Shown here piece after piece: positions 26,498-35,083 of a stretch of 48,793 bases of DNA. This DNA comes from an uncultured Thomasclavelia sp. (GTDB taxonomy: Bacteria > Bacillota_I > Bacilli_A > Erysipelotrichales > Coprobacillaceae). The position numbers and the translations under genes were made by a program. Each line of letters begins with the position of its first letter. Position 1 is the first letter of the stretch. Under the pieces are notes generated by a model. It searched no databases and was not told the origin of the DNA. It saw only the letters and a list, made by a program, of their open reading frames with translations. The stretch covers positions 1 through 48,793 of the forward strand of contig NZ_CALUXO010000029.1 in the NCBI RefSeq assembly GCF_944324745.1. The letters are read 5' to 3'.

Positions 26498-27844
26498 ATG
26501 AAGAAAAACGATTATTTTTATGGTGAATGTGTTGATTTAACTTACGATGGTCAGGGAATTGTAAAAGTTGATAATTTTACTTATTTTGTTAAAGGAATGC
26601 TGGTAGGAGAAACTGGAAAATTAAAAGTTATCAAAGTTTTAAAAAACTATGCTATTGCTCGATTAATTGAATTAGATCAAGTATCACCATATCGAAGTGA
26701 ACCTAAATGTGCAGTTTTTAAAGCTTGTGGTGGTTGCCAATTACAGCATATTAATCAACAGGGGCAACAAAAGTTTAAAACTAAACGCGTTATTGATTGT
26801 TTAGAGCGAATTGGTGATTGTCATGTTCTCGTTAATGATTGTTTAATGATGGAAGAACCATGGCATTATCGTAATAAAGTTCAAATGCCACTAGGTATCA
26901 AAAATAATCATTTAGTAACGGGATTTTATAAAAAGAAGTCAAATGAAATCATTCCTTGTGATAATTGTTTGATTCAAAATAAATTATCTAATCAAATAAC
27001 TAATCGAGTTCGTGAACTAATGGAACAGTTTAATATTCATCCTTATGATAAAATGGCCCATCAAGGAAATATTAAACATATATTAACTAAACAAGGCTAT
27101 CATACTAATGAAGTAATGCTGGTTTTAATTAGTTATCAAGATAAAATCAAACATATAGATAAGTTAGTGCAAATAATAACTCAGGAATTTCCAATGATTA
27201 AAACAGTTATTCAAAATATTAATCCCCGGGTTGATAATGTAATACTAGGAGACATAGAACGGGTTTTATATGGTGATGGTTATATTTATGACTATCTTTT
27301 AGGCAATAAATATAAAATTTCTTTAAAATCATTCTATCAAATTAATCCGGTTCAAGTCGAAAAACTATATCAAACAGCAATTGATTTTGCAAATTTAAAT
27401 GATAATAATATTGTTTTAGATGCTTATTGTGGTATTGGAACGATTGCTTTATCATTGGCAAGACATGTCAAGAAGGTTTATGGAGTAGAAATTGTTCCTG
27501 AAGCGATTGAAGATGCTAAATTTAATGCTAGTAATAATCAAATTGAAAATGTTGAATTTTATTGTGATGATGCGGGCAGATATATGATGGAACTAGTTAG
27601 ACAGGGAATACATTTAGATGTAGTCTTTGTTGATCCTCCAAGAAAGGGTTGCTCAAATGAATTTTTGGATTACTTGATTAAAGCTACTCCTGAAAAAATT
27701 GTTTATATTTCTTGTGATGTTGCTACGCAGGCTCGTGATATCAAATATTTACAAGAACATGGTTATATAGCTAGAAAATGTCAGCCTGTTGATATGTTTC
27801 CGCAAACTACTCATATTGAAAATATCGTTTTGTTAACTAAATAG
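26498..27844 (+). CDS. rlmD: 23S rRNA (uracil-C5)-methyltransferase, RlmD/RlmCD type
   Basis: SAM-dependent methylation of a 23S rRNA uridine (U1939 and/or U747). 448 aa. N-terminal TRAM domain (residues 1-55), an iron-sulfur motif CAVFKACGGCQLQH with a further Cys in PCDNCL, FYQINPVQVEKLYQ, SAM motif LDAYCGIGTIALSLA, VDPPRKGCS and the catalytic VYISCDVATQARD. Bacillus RlmCD handles both sites, so the exact target is uncertain. It is the last housekeeping gene before the large accessory operon. Confidence 0.93.
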   Translation: MKKNDYFYGECVDLTYDGQGIVKVDNFTYFVKGMLVGETGKLKVIKVLKNYAIARLIELDQVSPYRSEPKCAVFKACGGCQLQHINQQGQQKFKTKRVIDCLERIGDCHVLVNDCLMMEEPWHYRNKVQMPLGIKNNHLVTGFYKKKSNEIIPCDNCLIQNKLSNQITNRVRELMEQFNIHPYDKMAHQGNIKHILTKQGYHTNEVMLVLISYQDKIKHIDKLVQIITQEFPMIKTVIQNINPRVDNVILGDIERVLYGDGYIYDYLLGNKYKISLKSFYQINPVQVEKLYQTAIDFANLNDNNIVLDAYCGIGTIALSLARHVKKVYGVEIVPEAIEDAKFNASNNQIENVEFYCDDAGRYMMELVRQGIHLDVVFVDPPRKGCSNEFLDYLIKATPEKIVYISCDVATQARDIKYLQEHGYIARKCQPVDMFPQTTHIENIVLLTK

Positions 27845-27852
27845 TATTTTTG

Positions 27853-27888
27853 AAGTGACATTATACTGTTAATAATGTCACTTTTTTT
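27853..27888 (+). terminator. Strong terminator after rlmD
   Basis: Exact 12-bp stem AAGTGACATTAT (27853-27864) and ATAATGTCACTT (27872-27883), seven-base loop, T tail. It insulates the following operon from rlmD. Confidence 0.9.
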
Positions 27889-27981
27889 GCGTTTATTTAA
27901 ATTAATTTAATCTTGAAAAAATCTTAAGAAAATCGTTAGAAAAATATCATTTTATTTTAAAAATGGTGACAGGTTATTTGG

Positions 27982-28010
27982 TTGACAAAACTTATAGGCT
28001 AAGGTTATAC
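27982..28010 (+). promoter_or_regulatory. Promoter of the 16.7-kb GTPase/vWA/tubulin-like operon
   Basis: TTGACA (27982-27987), 17-base spacer, TTATAC (28005-28010): nearly consensus sigma-A. Initiation near 28017 leaves a ~42-nt leader before the GTG at 28059. The bases 27889-27980 are A/T-rich with no gene. Confidence 0.8.
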
Positions 28011-28058
28011 TTTTACTATAAATCATGTAAAAAATTGAGTGAAAAAGAGGAAAAAACC

Positions 28059-29567
28059 GTGAGAAAAATTAGTCAGGTTAAATACAATAAAATGCATTGC
28101 ACCAGATGTGGTAAGTTTACTGCGGCTGATTTAGCGGGTTTTAATTTTAGTCAAATTTTTGCTAAGTCACTGGTAAATAACGATGTTTATCAGGTGCTAG
28201 CGAGACTGGATTTAAAATTTTATTATACACTTCGAGATCTATGTCAGGAGTTGTCTTTTCAAAAGAAAAATAATGCTATGAGTGTTTTAAATTTAACGGT
28301 CGGTCATGTTATTAAACAAATTGAATTTTTGATGCGACCAGTTACTTTTCAAGAAATTCTCCAAAGTGATCGTAATACTTTGTTATATAATAATTTGTTT
28401 ACAGCTATATATTCTAATCATGAAAATTTTGAAGAAAAAATGCAAGATATTGAACTTTTGATTGACACCTTGTCAAGACATCAATCAGATGAAATTATTA
28501 CTTCAGTTCCAATCGAAATAATTTTTGATTATGATGATTTAAACAATGAAATTCCGGTGGGGATTAGATATTGCGTTAATGACCAGATCCATGAAGAATA
28601 TCAGCGGATTTGTCCTAATTGTGGTAGTGTTTTTGATCGTCAATCGGGATATCATCACGAATTTATTATTGCTATGGTGGGGTTAGGTGATTCTGGTAAA
28701 ACGACATATTTGACAGCTTTGATCGATCAATTAGCTAAAAATATAGATGGAGCCGTTATATCGATTACTGGTGGCAATTGTCAAGCTGTTTTTAAAGATA
28801 ATTTAGATAATTATCATTTAAAAAAAGCTGTGAAGAGAACAACGATCGATAAAATGCCTTTAGTATACTTATCGGTAAAAGTAAATGATAAAGAATTTAA
28901 TTTTGTTTTTGTTGATGTTCCAGGAGATATTTATAATTTTCAAAATGATGCCGGTGCAGATTTTATTAATGAAAAATGTCAGATATTAAAAAATGCTGAT
29001 TTAATTTATTGTTGTGTTGAACCGGCAATGATCAGCTCAAAATATCATAATTTTCATTGGCAACACCAAGATAGTTATGAGGGTTTAGCTAATCTAGCTA
29101 ATAATTTAAATCTTATTTTTTCAAATAAAATACCGGCCGCTATTATATTAACTCAATGTGATTTATTGCAAGAGAGTTATCCTGATATTTATTTACCGGA
29201 AATTGCCGTTTTAGAAGAAGATTTTATTTTAGATGGAAAGTTGAATCTTACTAATGTCAAAGTTCAACAAGAAAAAGTTTGGCAGTATTTTAAAAATATG
29301 AATAGCTTTACTGCTACAATCGATGACTTGTTTGCTGGCTATGCATTCTTTGGAGTTTCTTCTTATGGATTTGATGTTACTGATCCAGCGGTAGTGAATA
29401 AAACACTTAATCCCTCACTGGTTGAATTACCGTTTATTTGGACTCTTGCAGTTTTAGGCTGTATCGATAGTTATGAAATGGATATTAGTAAAAATGTATT
29501 TAAAAAAGAAATAGAACGTTTTAATCTGGTAACTGATAGAAGTAGATTATATTTTAAGGAGCAATAA
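28059..29567 (+). CDS. Zn-ribbon P-loop GTPase, DO-GTPase-like (copy 1)
   Basis: 502 aa from the GTG at 28059, which follows AGAGG at 8 bases; an in-frame ATG at 27963 lies upstream of the transcription start and is rejected. Cys14/Cys17 (CTRC) and Cys185/Cys188 (CPNC) look like two halves of one zinc ribbon split by a ~165-residue helical insert. P-loop GLGDSGKTT at 208-216, Walker B-type FVDVPGD with Asp286, and TQCD at 365-368 in the place of NKxD. The C-terminal SYGFDV...PFIWTLAVLG is shared with the second GTPase of the operon. The style fits the DO-GTPase group of predicted conflict systems; this is from memory of the family. No membrane helix. Confidence 0.75.
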   Translation: MRKISQVKYNKMHCTRCGKFTAADLAGFNFSQIFAKSLVNNDVYQVLARLDLKFYYTLRDLCQELSFQKKNNAMSVLNLTVGHVIKQIEFLMRPVTFQEILQSDRNTLLYNNLFTAIYSNHENFEEKMQDIELLIDTLSRHQSDEIITSVPIEIIFDYDDLNNEIPVGIRYCVNDQIHEEYQRICPNCGSVFDRQSGYHHEFIIAMVGLGDSGKTTYLTALIDQLAKNIDGAVISITGGNCQAVFKDNLDNYHLKKAVKRTTIDKMPLVYLSVKVNDKEFNFVFVDVPGDIYNFQNDAGADFINEKCQILKNADLIYCCVEPAMISSKYHNFHWQHQDSYEGLANLANNLNLIFSNKIPAAIILTQCDLLQESYPDIYLPEIAVLEEDFILDGKLNLTNVKVQQEKVWQYFKNMNSFTATIDDLFAGYAFFGVSSYGFDVTDPAVVNKTLNPSLVELPFIWTLAVLGCIDSYEMDISKNVFKKEIERFNLVTDRSRLYFKEQ

Positions 29568-29570
29568 TTA

Positions 29571-29819
29571 ATGAAATCATTAAAAGAATTAGTTGAAAGC
29601 AAAGAAATTGAATTGGTTGATCATGATCTGATTTATAAATTAATAGCAGTTATGATCATGTTGGGGTTGTTGTTGATTTCATTGGTTATTTGTTTTGATG
29701 GATTTAATAAAATACCGGTTATTGGTAGTGGTTTAAATGCAGTTTTAAATCTAATTAATGAAATAATGGCATTTCTTGCTAATTTAATTAGAAATATTTT
29801 ACAAGTTATCACAAACTAA
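29571..29819 (+). CDS. Small membrane protein of the GTPase operon
   Basis: 82 aa. A charged amphipathic N-terminus (SLKELVESKEIELVDHDLI), one strong membrane helix about residues 24-43 (LIAVMIMLGLLLISLVICF), and a second amphipathic or re-entrant hydrophobic stretch to the end (LNAVLNLINEIMAFLANLIR). Start ATG at 29571 follows AAGGAGCAATAATT, only three bases after GTPase copy 1. Family unknown. Position between the two GTPases suggests a membrane anchor for them, which is an inference. Confidence 0.65.
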   Translation: MKSLKELVESKEIELVDHDLIYKLIAVMIMLGLLLISLVICFDGFNKIPVIGSGLNAVLNLINEIMAFLANLIRNILQVITN

Positions 29820-29842
29820 AAATATGAGTTGGAGGAATAAAT

Positions 29843-31564
29843 ATGGCGTTTCATGTTGTTCATTGTCCCTTATGCGGTCATGTTATGAGTGCTAATGAAT
29901 TAGCCTTTGATTTTGGCGAATTAATTAATATTGCTTTAGAAAAAATGAAAAATCGACATTTTGGTGCTAGTGAAGAGTGGTTTGATCTTACTGGAATCAA
30001 ATTATGTTTATATTTGACTTTAGAAGATTTAGTTAAAGAATATGGTTTTACTAAAGTTAGTGATCATACTTATCAAGGAAAATTTATTTTTACAACCGAT
30101 GATTTAGGGAAACAGTTAGTAAAGATTGCTAATAGCGATAAAGCTTCTATTGATATTTTATCTTTGACAACGGATACGATAGAATACGAGAATCTAACTC
30201 ATTTCATGGCTAAGTCGAAAGATGAAGATCTTGATGAATTAGCAGAAAAAATTCAAGAAATTGCTTATCGAATCAAAAATAATCGGGGTGTGATGATCGT
30301 TAACTTTGATGTAGTCGTTAAAATGCAAGAAGATGACCAGGGCAATCTTTTTGCCAATAAACTCGAAGTCACTTTTGAAGATAAAAAAAATAAAAATATT
30401 TCAAAATTTGTTTGTAAAGGAAAAGATGGTTTTCCTTGTGGTAAAGAATTATATGGTCATGCCGGACGTTATCAGGAAATTATCATCGGTCTAGCTGGAA
30501 CAGCTCGAGTAGGTAAGACGGCTTATCTGGCAGCTTTATTGGCTAGTATCATGAAAGAAGGCAACGGTATTGAATCATTAGGCTTTGATCAAGATGTATT
30601 AATCAATATTGCTTATTCGGGAGAAGGCTGGCGCACATTTAAAGCCGACTTATTAGAACCATATATTTTTGGTAAAAAGATTGCTAAAACACCAGTGTTG
30701 CGGGATACCAGCAGTAATAATAAAGAAGCAGTTCCCTTGTTTTCTTTGACTTTTAGAGTCAATAATCGTCGCAATTATATTTTTACTTTCATTGATATGC
30801 CAGGTGAAGTTTATGATGATGCAATTGATAATGAAACGGGGGCAGATTATGTCAGTGCTCAACGGGAAATTATTAAATCAGCTGATATGATCTGGTTATG
30901 TATTGCACCATCACAAATTGCGAAAAAGCATATTGTTGCCACAGCTGACCAGGTTAATATTAATATTATGGAAGCTTTTGCCAATATTGAAAAAACCATG
31001 CAGGCCATTTCGATGACTAGAAAAATACCAACTGTGGTATTAATTACTCGAAGTGACGAAGCAACAGAGGAATATGGAATCTTTAATCCAGGATTTAATC
31101 CATTTGCTTCGAAGAATAATCCCATGCAATATTTAGAAGATAAAACTAATAAAACCCCTTGGGTCAATGAAAAGGGTGAATTGTTTTATGATAATATGAA
31201 ATGGTTTATTGAAAAATCTTATCGATATTTAAATTTGACCCCAGCAATTCCCGCTACGATAGAAAATATTTTTGGTCCTTTTACTCCATTAGCAGTAGCC
31301 TCATATGGTTTTTCAGTTGATAACCCGCTGGCAGATAAAGCAAGTGGCAGTAATTTACCAACTCCCTCAATGATTGAAGGACCATTTTTATGGACCTTAG
31401 CGACGTTAGAAATTATTCCTGTTTATAAAGAGGAAATGGTCGTTAAAGAACGAAAAAAATTATTTGGATTAGTTAGTGAAACCTATCAGGAATTAGAAAA
31501 TGTTATCGTTAAAAAAGAAGATCTTGATAAAATATTCTATTATCCTTTTCAAGTAGTTAGATAG
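29843..31564 (+). CDS. Zn-ribbon P-loop GTPase, DO-GTPase-like (copy 2)
   Basis: 573 aa; ATG follows TTGGAGGAATAA. Same plan as copy 1: Cys8/Cys11 (CPLC), helical insert, a second pair just before the P-loop (FVCKGKDGFPCGKELYGH), P-loop GTARVGKT at 219-226, FIDMPGE with Asp318, ITRSD at 401-405 for the base, and the C-terminal SYGFSV plus PFLWTLATLE block. A ~40-residue basic extension follows (KEEMVVKERKKLFGLVSETY). The switch and C-terminal blocks are clearly homologous to copy 1 although overall identity is modest. The pair may act as a heterodimer. Nucleotide use is inferred from motifs. Confidence 0.78.
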   Translation: MAFHVVHCPLCGHVMSANELAFDFGELINIALEKMKNRHFGASEEWFDLTGIKLCLYLTLEDLVKEYGFTKVSDHTYQGKFIFTTDDLGKQLVKIANSDKASIDILSLTTDTIEYENLTHFMAKSKDEDLDELAEKIQEIAYRIKNNRGVMIVNFDVVVKMQEDDQGNLFANKLEVTFEDKKNKNISKFVCKGKDGFPCGKELYGHAGRYQEIIIGLAGTARVGKTAYLAALLASIMKEGNGIESLGFDQDVLINIAYSGEGWRTFKADLLEPYIFGKKIAKTPVLRDTSSNNKEAVPLFSLTFRVNNRRNYIFTFIDMPGEVYDDAIDNETGADYVSAQREIIKSADMIWLCIAPSQIAKKHIVATADQVNINIMEAFANIEKTMQAISMTRKIPTVVLITRSDEATEEYGIFNPGFNPFASKNNPMQYLEDKTNKTPWVNEKGELFYDNMKWFIEKSYRYLNLTPAIPATIENIFGPFTPLAVASYGFSVDNPLADKASGSNLPTPSMIEGPFLWTLATLEIIPVYKEEMVVKERKKLFGLVSETYQELENVIVKKEDLDKIFYYPFQVVR

Positions 31565-31573
31565 GGAGGAATT

Positions 31574-33766
31574 ATGATGCAATTATTATATGCAAATGAT
31601 GGAATAAATTATCGAACAATCAGTAAATCAGTTGAACTTACAAGTGGGATTGAACAAGCATTACTACAAACGTATTTAAACTATGATTTTATAGTCAATA
31701 GTTCTAACTATTCATCAATTGAACAGGAACCAGAAACTATTACCTATACAGTTAGTAATTTAAATAATGAATTACCAGAAAATTATTTAATTGTTACTAA
31801 AGCGGGTCATATGAGTAAAATAGCTACACCCAGTTATTACTTTCATGCTTTAATTGAAAAAGTTGACGATGATTTTTTTAAAGAAGATTTTTTTAGGATC
31901 TTTAATTATGAATTTGTTAAAGATCAAGATATCAGTCAATATAATCATCAAAGCATTGATAATTTTCATTTTACAAATAACAATATTCATCAGGTTTTAT
32001 TATCAAAAGAACAAATAGTTTATATTCTAGCAATGTTCATGGATAATGAAAAAAATAATTTAAAAACCAAGATTATTGTTGATGTAAATGGTGATGATTA
32101 TAATCAGCGTTCTCGAGAAATTTTGGCAGCAATTTATTATTATTTACCTTATGGGTTAAGAAAGAGATATGGATTTTCTACTTATCAGCGTCAAGAAATT
32201 ACAAGCGGTAAAATTTCATTTGTCTTATATCCAAAAGAAGAAATAAAAAATATTAATGAGACGTATATTGATTTAAATCAGATAGATTATCAAGCCTTAT
32301 CAGCTAAAATAAACCGCCAATTTTTGGATTATGCTAATTATTTAGTTAATGGTTTAGATGATGTTCAAAGAAAAAAGCATTTTGAAAAATTGTCCCAAAT
32401 TGCCAATCATGGTCGTTTGAAAATTGATGATTGTGTAACTTATTATAATAATTTAAATAAATGGACCAAAGGTCATCAGGAGGAATTATTACCTGAATGG
32501 ATTAATTATGTTGATCAAAATGGTTTTCGAAAAGGCCCATTATTTGAAATGATGCTAGAAATCATAAAATCTAAAATCGATAACCAATATTACAATGATT
32601 ATTTAATTAATCAGGTTTTAAAAGTCCATCAAGAAAAATTATCAGAATTATCGTTAATGGCAGCTAAAACAATTCGTTTTGCTGGTTATTTTGAACATTT
32701 GAAAATTAATCAGGAACAATTTATTAACTGGTATTTTGAATCTGGTAACTTAAAAGAACTAGATAAAACTAATAGTGTTCAAGAAATTATTGAAAATACC
32801 AAAGTCATAGCTGATGAAATTGAACGATTACAGCAGGTAGATATTGGCTCTAAACAGTTACTAGAAATAATTGATCTTATTGTAAATAAACTAACTGATT
32901 TACTAGAAGAAAATAAACAACAACTAGAAGGGCATATCTTAACTGAAGGAGATCGAATTGGTCAGTTGCTTGCTAAGACGACGACCATGAATGTATCAGA
33001 GTTTTCTAATAAAATAAAAGAAATTGAATCTCAAATTGTTTTTGAAGAAAATCAGGAAATATTGCGTTTAGCAATCATTGAATGGCTGGAAAAATACTTA
33101 TCTACTCAAGCTACAAAAAAAGATCTAATGGCGGCAAAGGAATTTGTCAATGATATTCAAGCAACTTTAAGTAATGATGATTATCAAACGATTATGCAGC
33201 AAATAGATATGAAACTAACTGCAATGGCAAAACAAAAACAGCGATTAAATTATCAGATAACTGATCTTAGTTCAGTTTTAAATAATTATCTGCTATTAAC
33301 TGATTATTTGAATAATGGTATGTTTAATAATGATGATCAAGTTAATGTCTTATTTGATAATTTCAATGTTGAAATGGAAGTTAGAATTTTAAAACGATTG
33401 TTAGAGTATTTATTGACAGCTGATCAATATGAAGAGAGCTTTAATCAATATCTTGATCGATTATTTGAATTAAAACTTTTAACACCTGTCCATTTTAAAT
33501 CATTGATAAATGGTAGTAATGATGATTACCAAATCAAAAAGATTACTGATTATTATTTCAAACGTTTTGATCCAATTGAAATATCTGGTAATTATGTTTA
33601 TCAAATTATCGGCGAAGATAAACCGCAACTACTCAAACAATTAGGTAAATATTATCAAAATGATCAAAATTATGAAACTGTAATATTTAGACAGCGAATC
33701 AAAAATAAAGGTGCTGATCAAAATCTAGATAAACTGAAAAAAGGGTTTAAATTATTTAAGAAATAG
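31574..33766 (+). CDS. GAP1-like GTPase-associated protein
   Basis: 730 aa. The N-terminus (MQLLYANDGINYRTISKSVE, then GIEQALLQTYLNYDF) and the later ILAAIYYYLPYGLRKRYGFS with FSTYQRQE resemble GAP1 N-terminal and middle domains, described with DO-GTPases. Residues about 270-730 are almost entirely helical, with coiled-coil stretches (for example 440-560). The tail is basic (LDKLKKGFKLFKK). Soluble, no signal. It begins 9 bases after GTPase copy 2 and its stop overlaps an in-frame GTG of the next gene. Likely role: partner or regulator of the two GTPases. The assignment is by pattern only. Confidence 0.65.
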   Translation: MMQLLYANDGINYRTISKSVELTSGIEQALLQTYLNYDFIVNSSNYSSIEQEPETITYTVSNLNNELPENYLIVTKAGHMSKIATPSYYFHALIEKVDDDFFKEDFFRIFNYEFVKDQDISQYNHQSIDNFHFTNNNIHQVLLSKEQIVYILAMFMDNEKNNLKTKIIVDVNGDDYNQRSREILAAIYYYLPYGLRKRYGFSTYQRQEITSGKISFVLYPKEEIKNINETYIDLNQIDYQALSAKINRQFLDYANYLVNGLDDVQRKKHFEKLSQIANHGRLKIDDCVTYYNNLNKWTKGHQEELLPEWINYVDQNGFRKGPLFEMMLEIIKSKIDNQYYNDYLINQVLKVHQEKLSELSLMAAKTIRFAGYFEHLKINQEQFINWYFESGNLKELDKTNSVQEIIENTKVIADEIERLQQVDIGSKQLLEIIDLIVNKLTDLLEENKQQLEGHILTEGDRIGQLLAKTTTMNVSEFSNKIKEIESQIVFEENQEILRLAIIEWLEKYLSTQATKKDLMAAKEFVNDIQATLSNDDYQTIMQQIDMKLTAMAKQKQRLNYQITDLSSVLNNYLLLTDYLNNGMFNNDDQVNVLFDNFNVEMEVRILKRLLEYLLTADQYEESFNQYLDRLFELKLLTPVHFKSLINGSNDDYQIKKITDYYFKRFDPIEISGNYVYQIIGEDKPQLLKQLGKYYQNDQNYETVIFRQRIKNKGADQNLDKLKKGFKLFKK

Positions 33767-33777
33767 TGGTAATAATT

Positions 33778-34896
33778 ATGGAATATTTATATCAGAAATT
33801 TTTAAATAGCTTAAAAGATTTAAAGCATATTGAATGGTTTGTTGCTCACAGTGACCAATATGAATTTAATTCGATAGAAAGCCAAAGATTAATTGATTCT
33901 TTGTTTAATAAGATTCAAAAGAAAAATATTTTTTATTCGGATATTAAAGCAGAATATCAAAAACTAGTCGGGATGTTTGAAAATAATCCTTTTAACTATA
34001 AATATGATGTATTGCAACGAGATAAAGAAAAGGCAATTACGACTAAATATAAAAATAATTATTTTATCAATATCTCAGATTTACAAGGAAACCAATATCC
34101 AGTGGCGTTTCAATATCTTTTGGATAATCCTCTAGAATATCCATTAGAAAAAATTAACAGTGATTTTGATAATCAGTTAATGAATGATCGAATTATGGTA
34201 GTACAGAATTTTGAAGCTTTACAACAGCGTTATCAACAATACTACAATCAAGATGTTAAGGAAGCTTTAAACGACTATCATAAGATAAACTTTGGTAAAT
34301 CTTATCATTTTATTTCGACAATGATCAGCTTTGTTGTTTATAATTATTTATTGTTTCGTATTGTTTATGAAATCCAATTTTTTAATCTAATTCTCCATTT
34401 TAATCAATATTTTAGTGATAACTATGGTCTGCGTTATTCAGCAAGGCATTTATTAAATGGGCATCCTTATTTAGGTTTAATCATTATCATGTTAATTATA
34501 TATTTTATTTATTTAGATATTCACTATATTTATGGGTTATTTTACAATCTGTATGCCTTTTGTAAATATAACAATATTTATAAACATCATAAAAGAGTAG
34601 TTACTTTATATGACCAGTTTAGTTTTGATTTTAAAGCTTGTCTTAAAGAAAATTTATCTAATCAAATTGTGGTGGCTAATCATCGTGATAATGTCTATCT
34701 TCCATTACTGGAAATGATTAGTCGTAAATATAATTTTTATGGTAAAAAACTAAAACATGAAAAAAGAACTAAGATAAGTGTTTTAGTACCTGATCAAAAA
34801 TTCTACCAAAGGCCTATCTCTCATCAATTAATTAAGTTATTGGTCTTGTTGGTATTGGTAGAAGCTATCTGTCAAGTAACGATGATTATTCAATAG
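33778..34896 (+). CDS. Integral membrane protein of the GTPase operon, unknown family
   Basis: 372 aa if started at ATG 33778; a GTG at 33766 in the same frame overlaps the previous stop and is possible. Residues about 1-170 are soluble and helical (YLYQKFLNSLKDLKHIEWFV). Two aromatic-rich membrane helices lie around 180-215 (FVVYNYLLFRIVYEIQFF) and 235-265 (YLGLIIIMLIIYFIYLDI). A third is at the extreme C-terminus (LIKLLVLLVLVEAICQVTMI). The region between helices 2 and 3 is basic and probably cytoplasmic. No family recognised. It is followed by a 187-base structured leader rather than directly by the next gene. Confidence 0.65.
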   Translation: MEYLYQKFLNSLKDLKHIEWFVAHSDQYEFNSIESQRLIDSLFNKIQKKNIFYSDIKAEYQKLVGMFENNPFNYKYDVLQRDKEKAITTKYKNNYFINISDLQGNQYPVAFQYLLDNPLEYPLEKINSDFDNQLMNDRIMVVQNFEALQQRYQQYYNQDVKEALNDYHKINFGKSYHFISTMISFVVYNYLLFRIVYEIQFFNLILHFNQYFSDNYGLRYSARHLLNGHPYLGLIIIMLIIYFIYLDIHYIYGLFYNLYAFCKYNNIYKHHKRVVTLYDQFSFDFKACLKENLSNQIVVANHRDNVYLPLLEMISRKYNFYGKKLKHEKRTKISVLVPDQKFYQRPISHQLIKLLVLLVLVEAICQVTMIIQ

Positions 34897-34928
34897 TTTG
34901 AATAGAAAGGGGAATTGTAAAAGTAAAG

Positions 34929-35067
34929 TTTATTATTAATCGAAAAATAGAGAAATTATCGATATTACTTATGGGTAAAGCAGACGGTATCGTGCATTTT
35001 AATTTATTTAGATTAATAATAAATTAAAGTTTTAATTACTTGTTTGTGTCCGCTTGTAAAGACGGAC
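34929..35067 (+). promoter_or_regulatory. Candidate structured leader RNA inside the operon
   Basis: An exact 13-bp helix is formed by TTTATTATTAATC (34929-34941) and GATTAATAATAAA (35011-35023), enclosing 69 nt. Inside it CGATAT (34960-34965) pairs with GTATCG (34987-34992), and TTAC...GTAA forms a shorter stem. Downstream, GTCCGCTT (35048-35055) pairs with AAG-CGGAC (35059-35067, one bulged A) seven bases before the GGAGG of the vWA gene. No T-tract, and no match to a riboswitch class I know. It divides the operon into a GTPase half and a vWA/tubulin-like half. Confidence 0.45.
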
Positions 35068-35083
35068 GGAAATGGAGGAAATC

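Noticed and set aside
27963-28058. In-frame ATG at 27963 that would extend GTPase copy 1 by 32 residues
   Set aside because: The promoter TTGACA-17-TTATAC (27982-28010) lies inside this extension, so the codon is not on the message, and there is no ribosome site. GTG at 28059 follows AGAGG.
30653-31167. Minus-strand ORFs inside GTPase copy 2
   Set aside because: Antisense shadows of a well-supported gene, with no ribosome site or recognisable motif.
34897-35083. Known riboswitch (c-di-GMP-I/II, c-di-AMP, purine, SAM, ZTP)
   Set aside because: The conserved core sequences of these classes, as I know them, are not present. Only generic helices can be supported.
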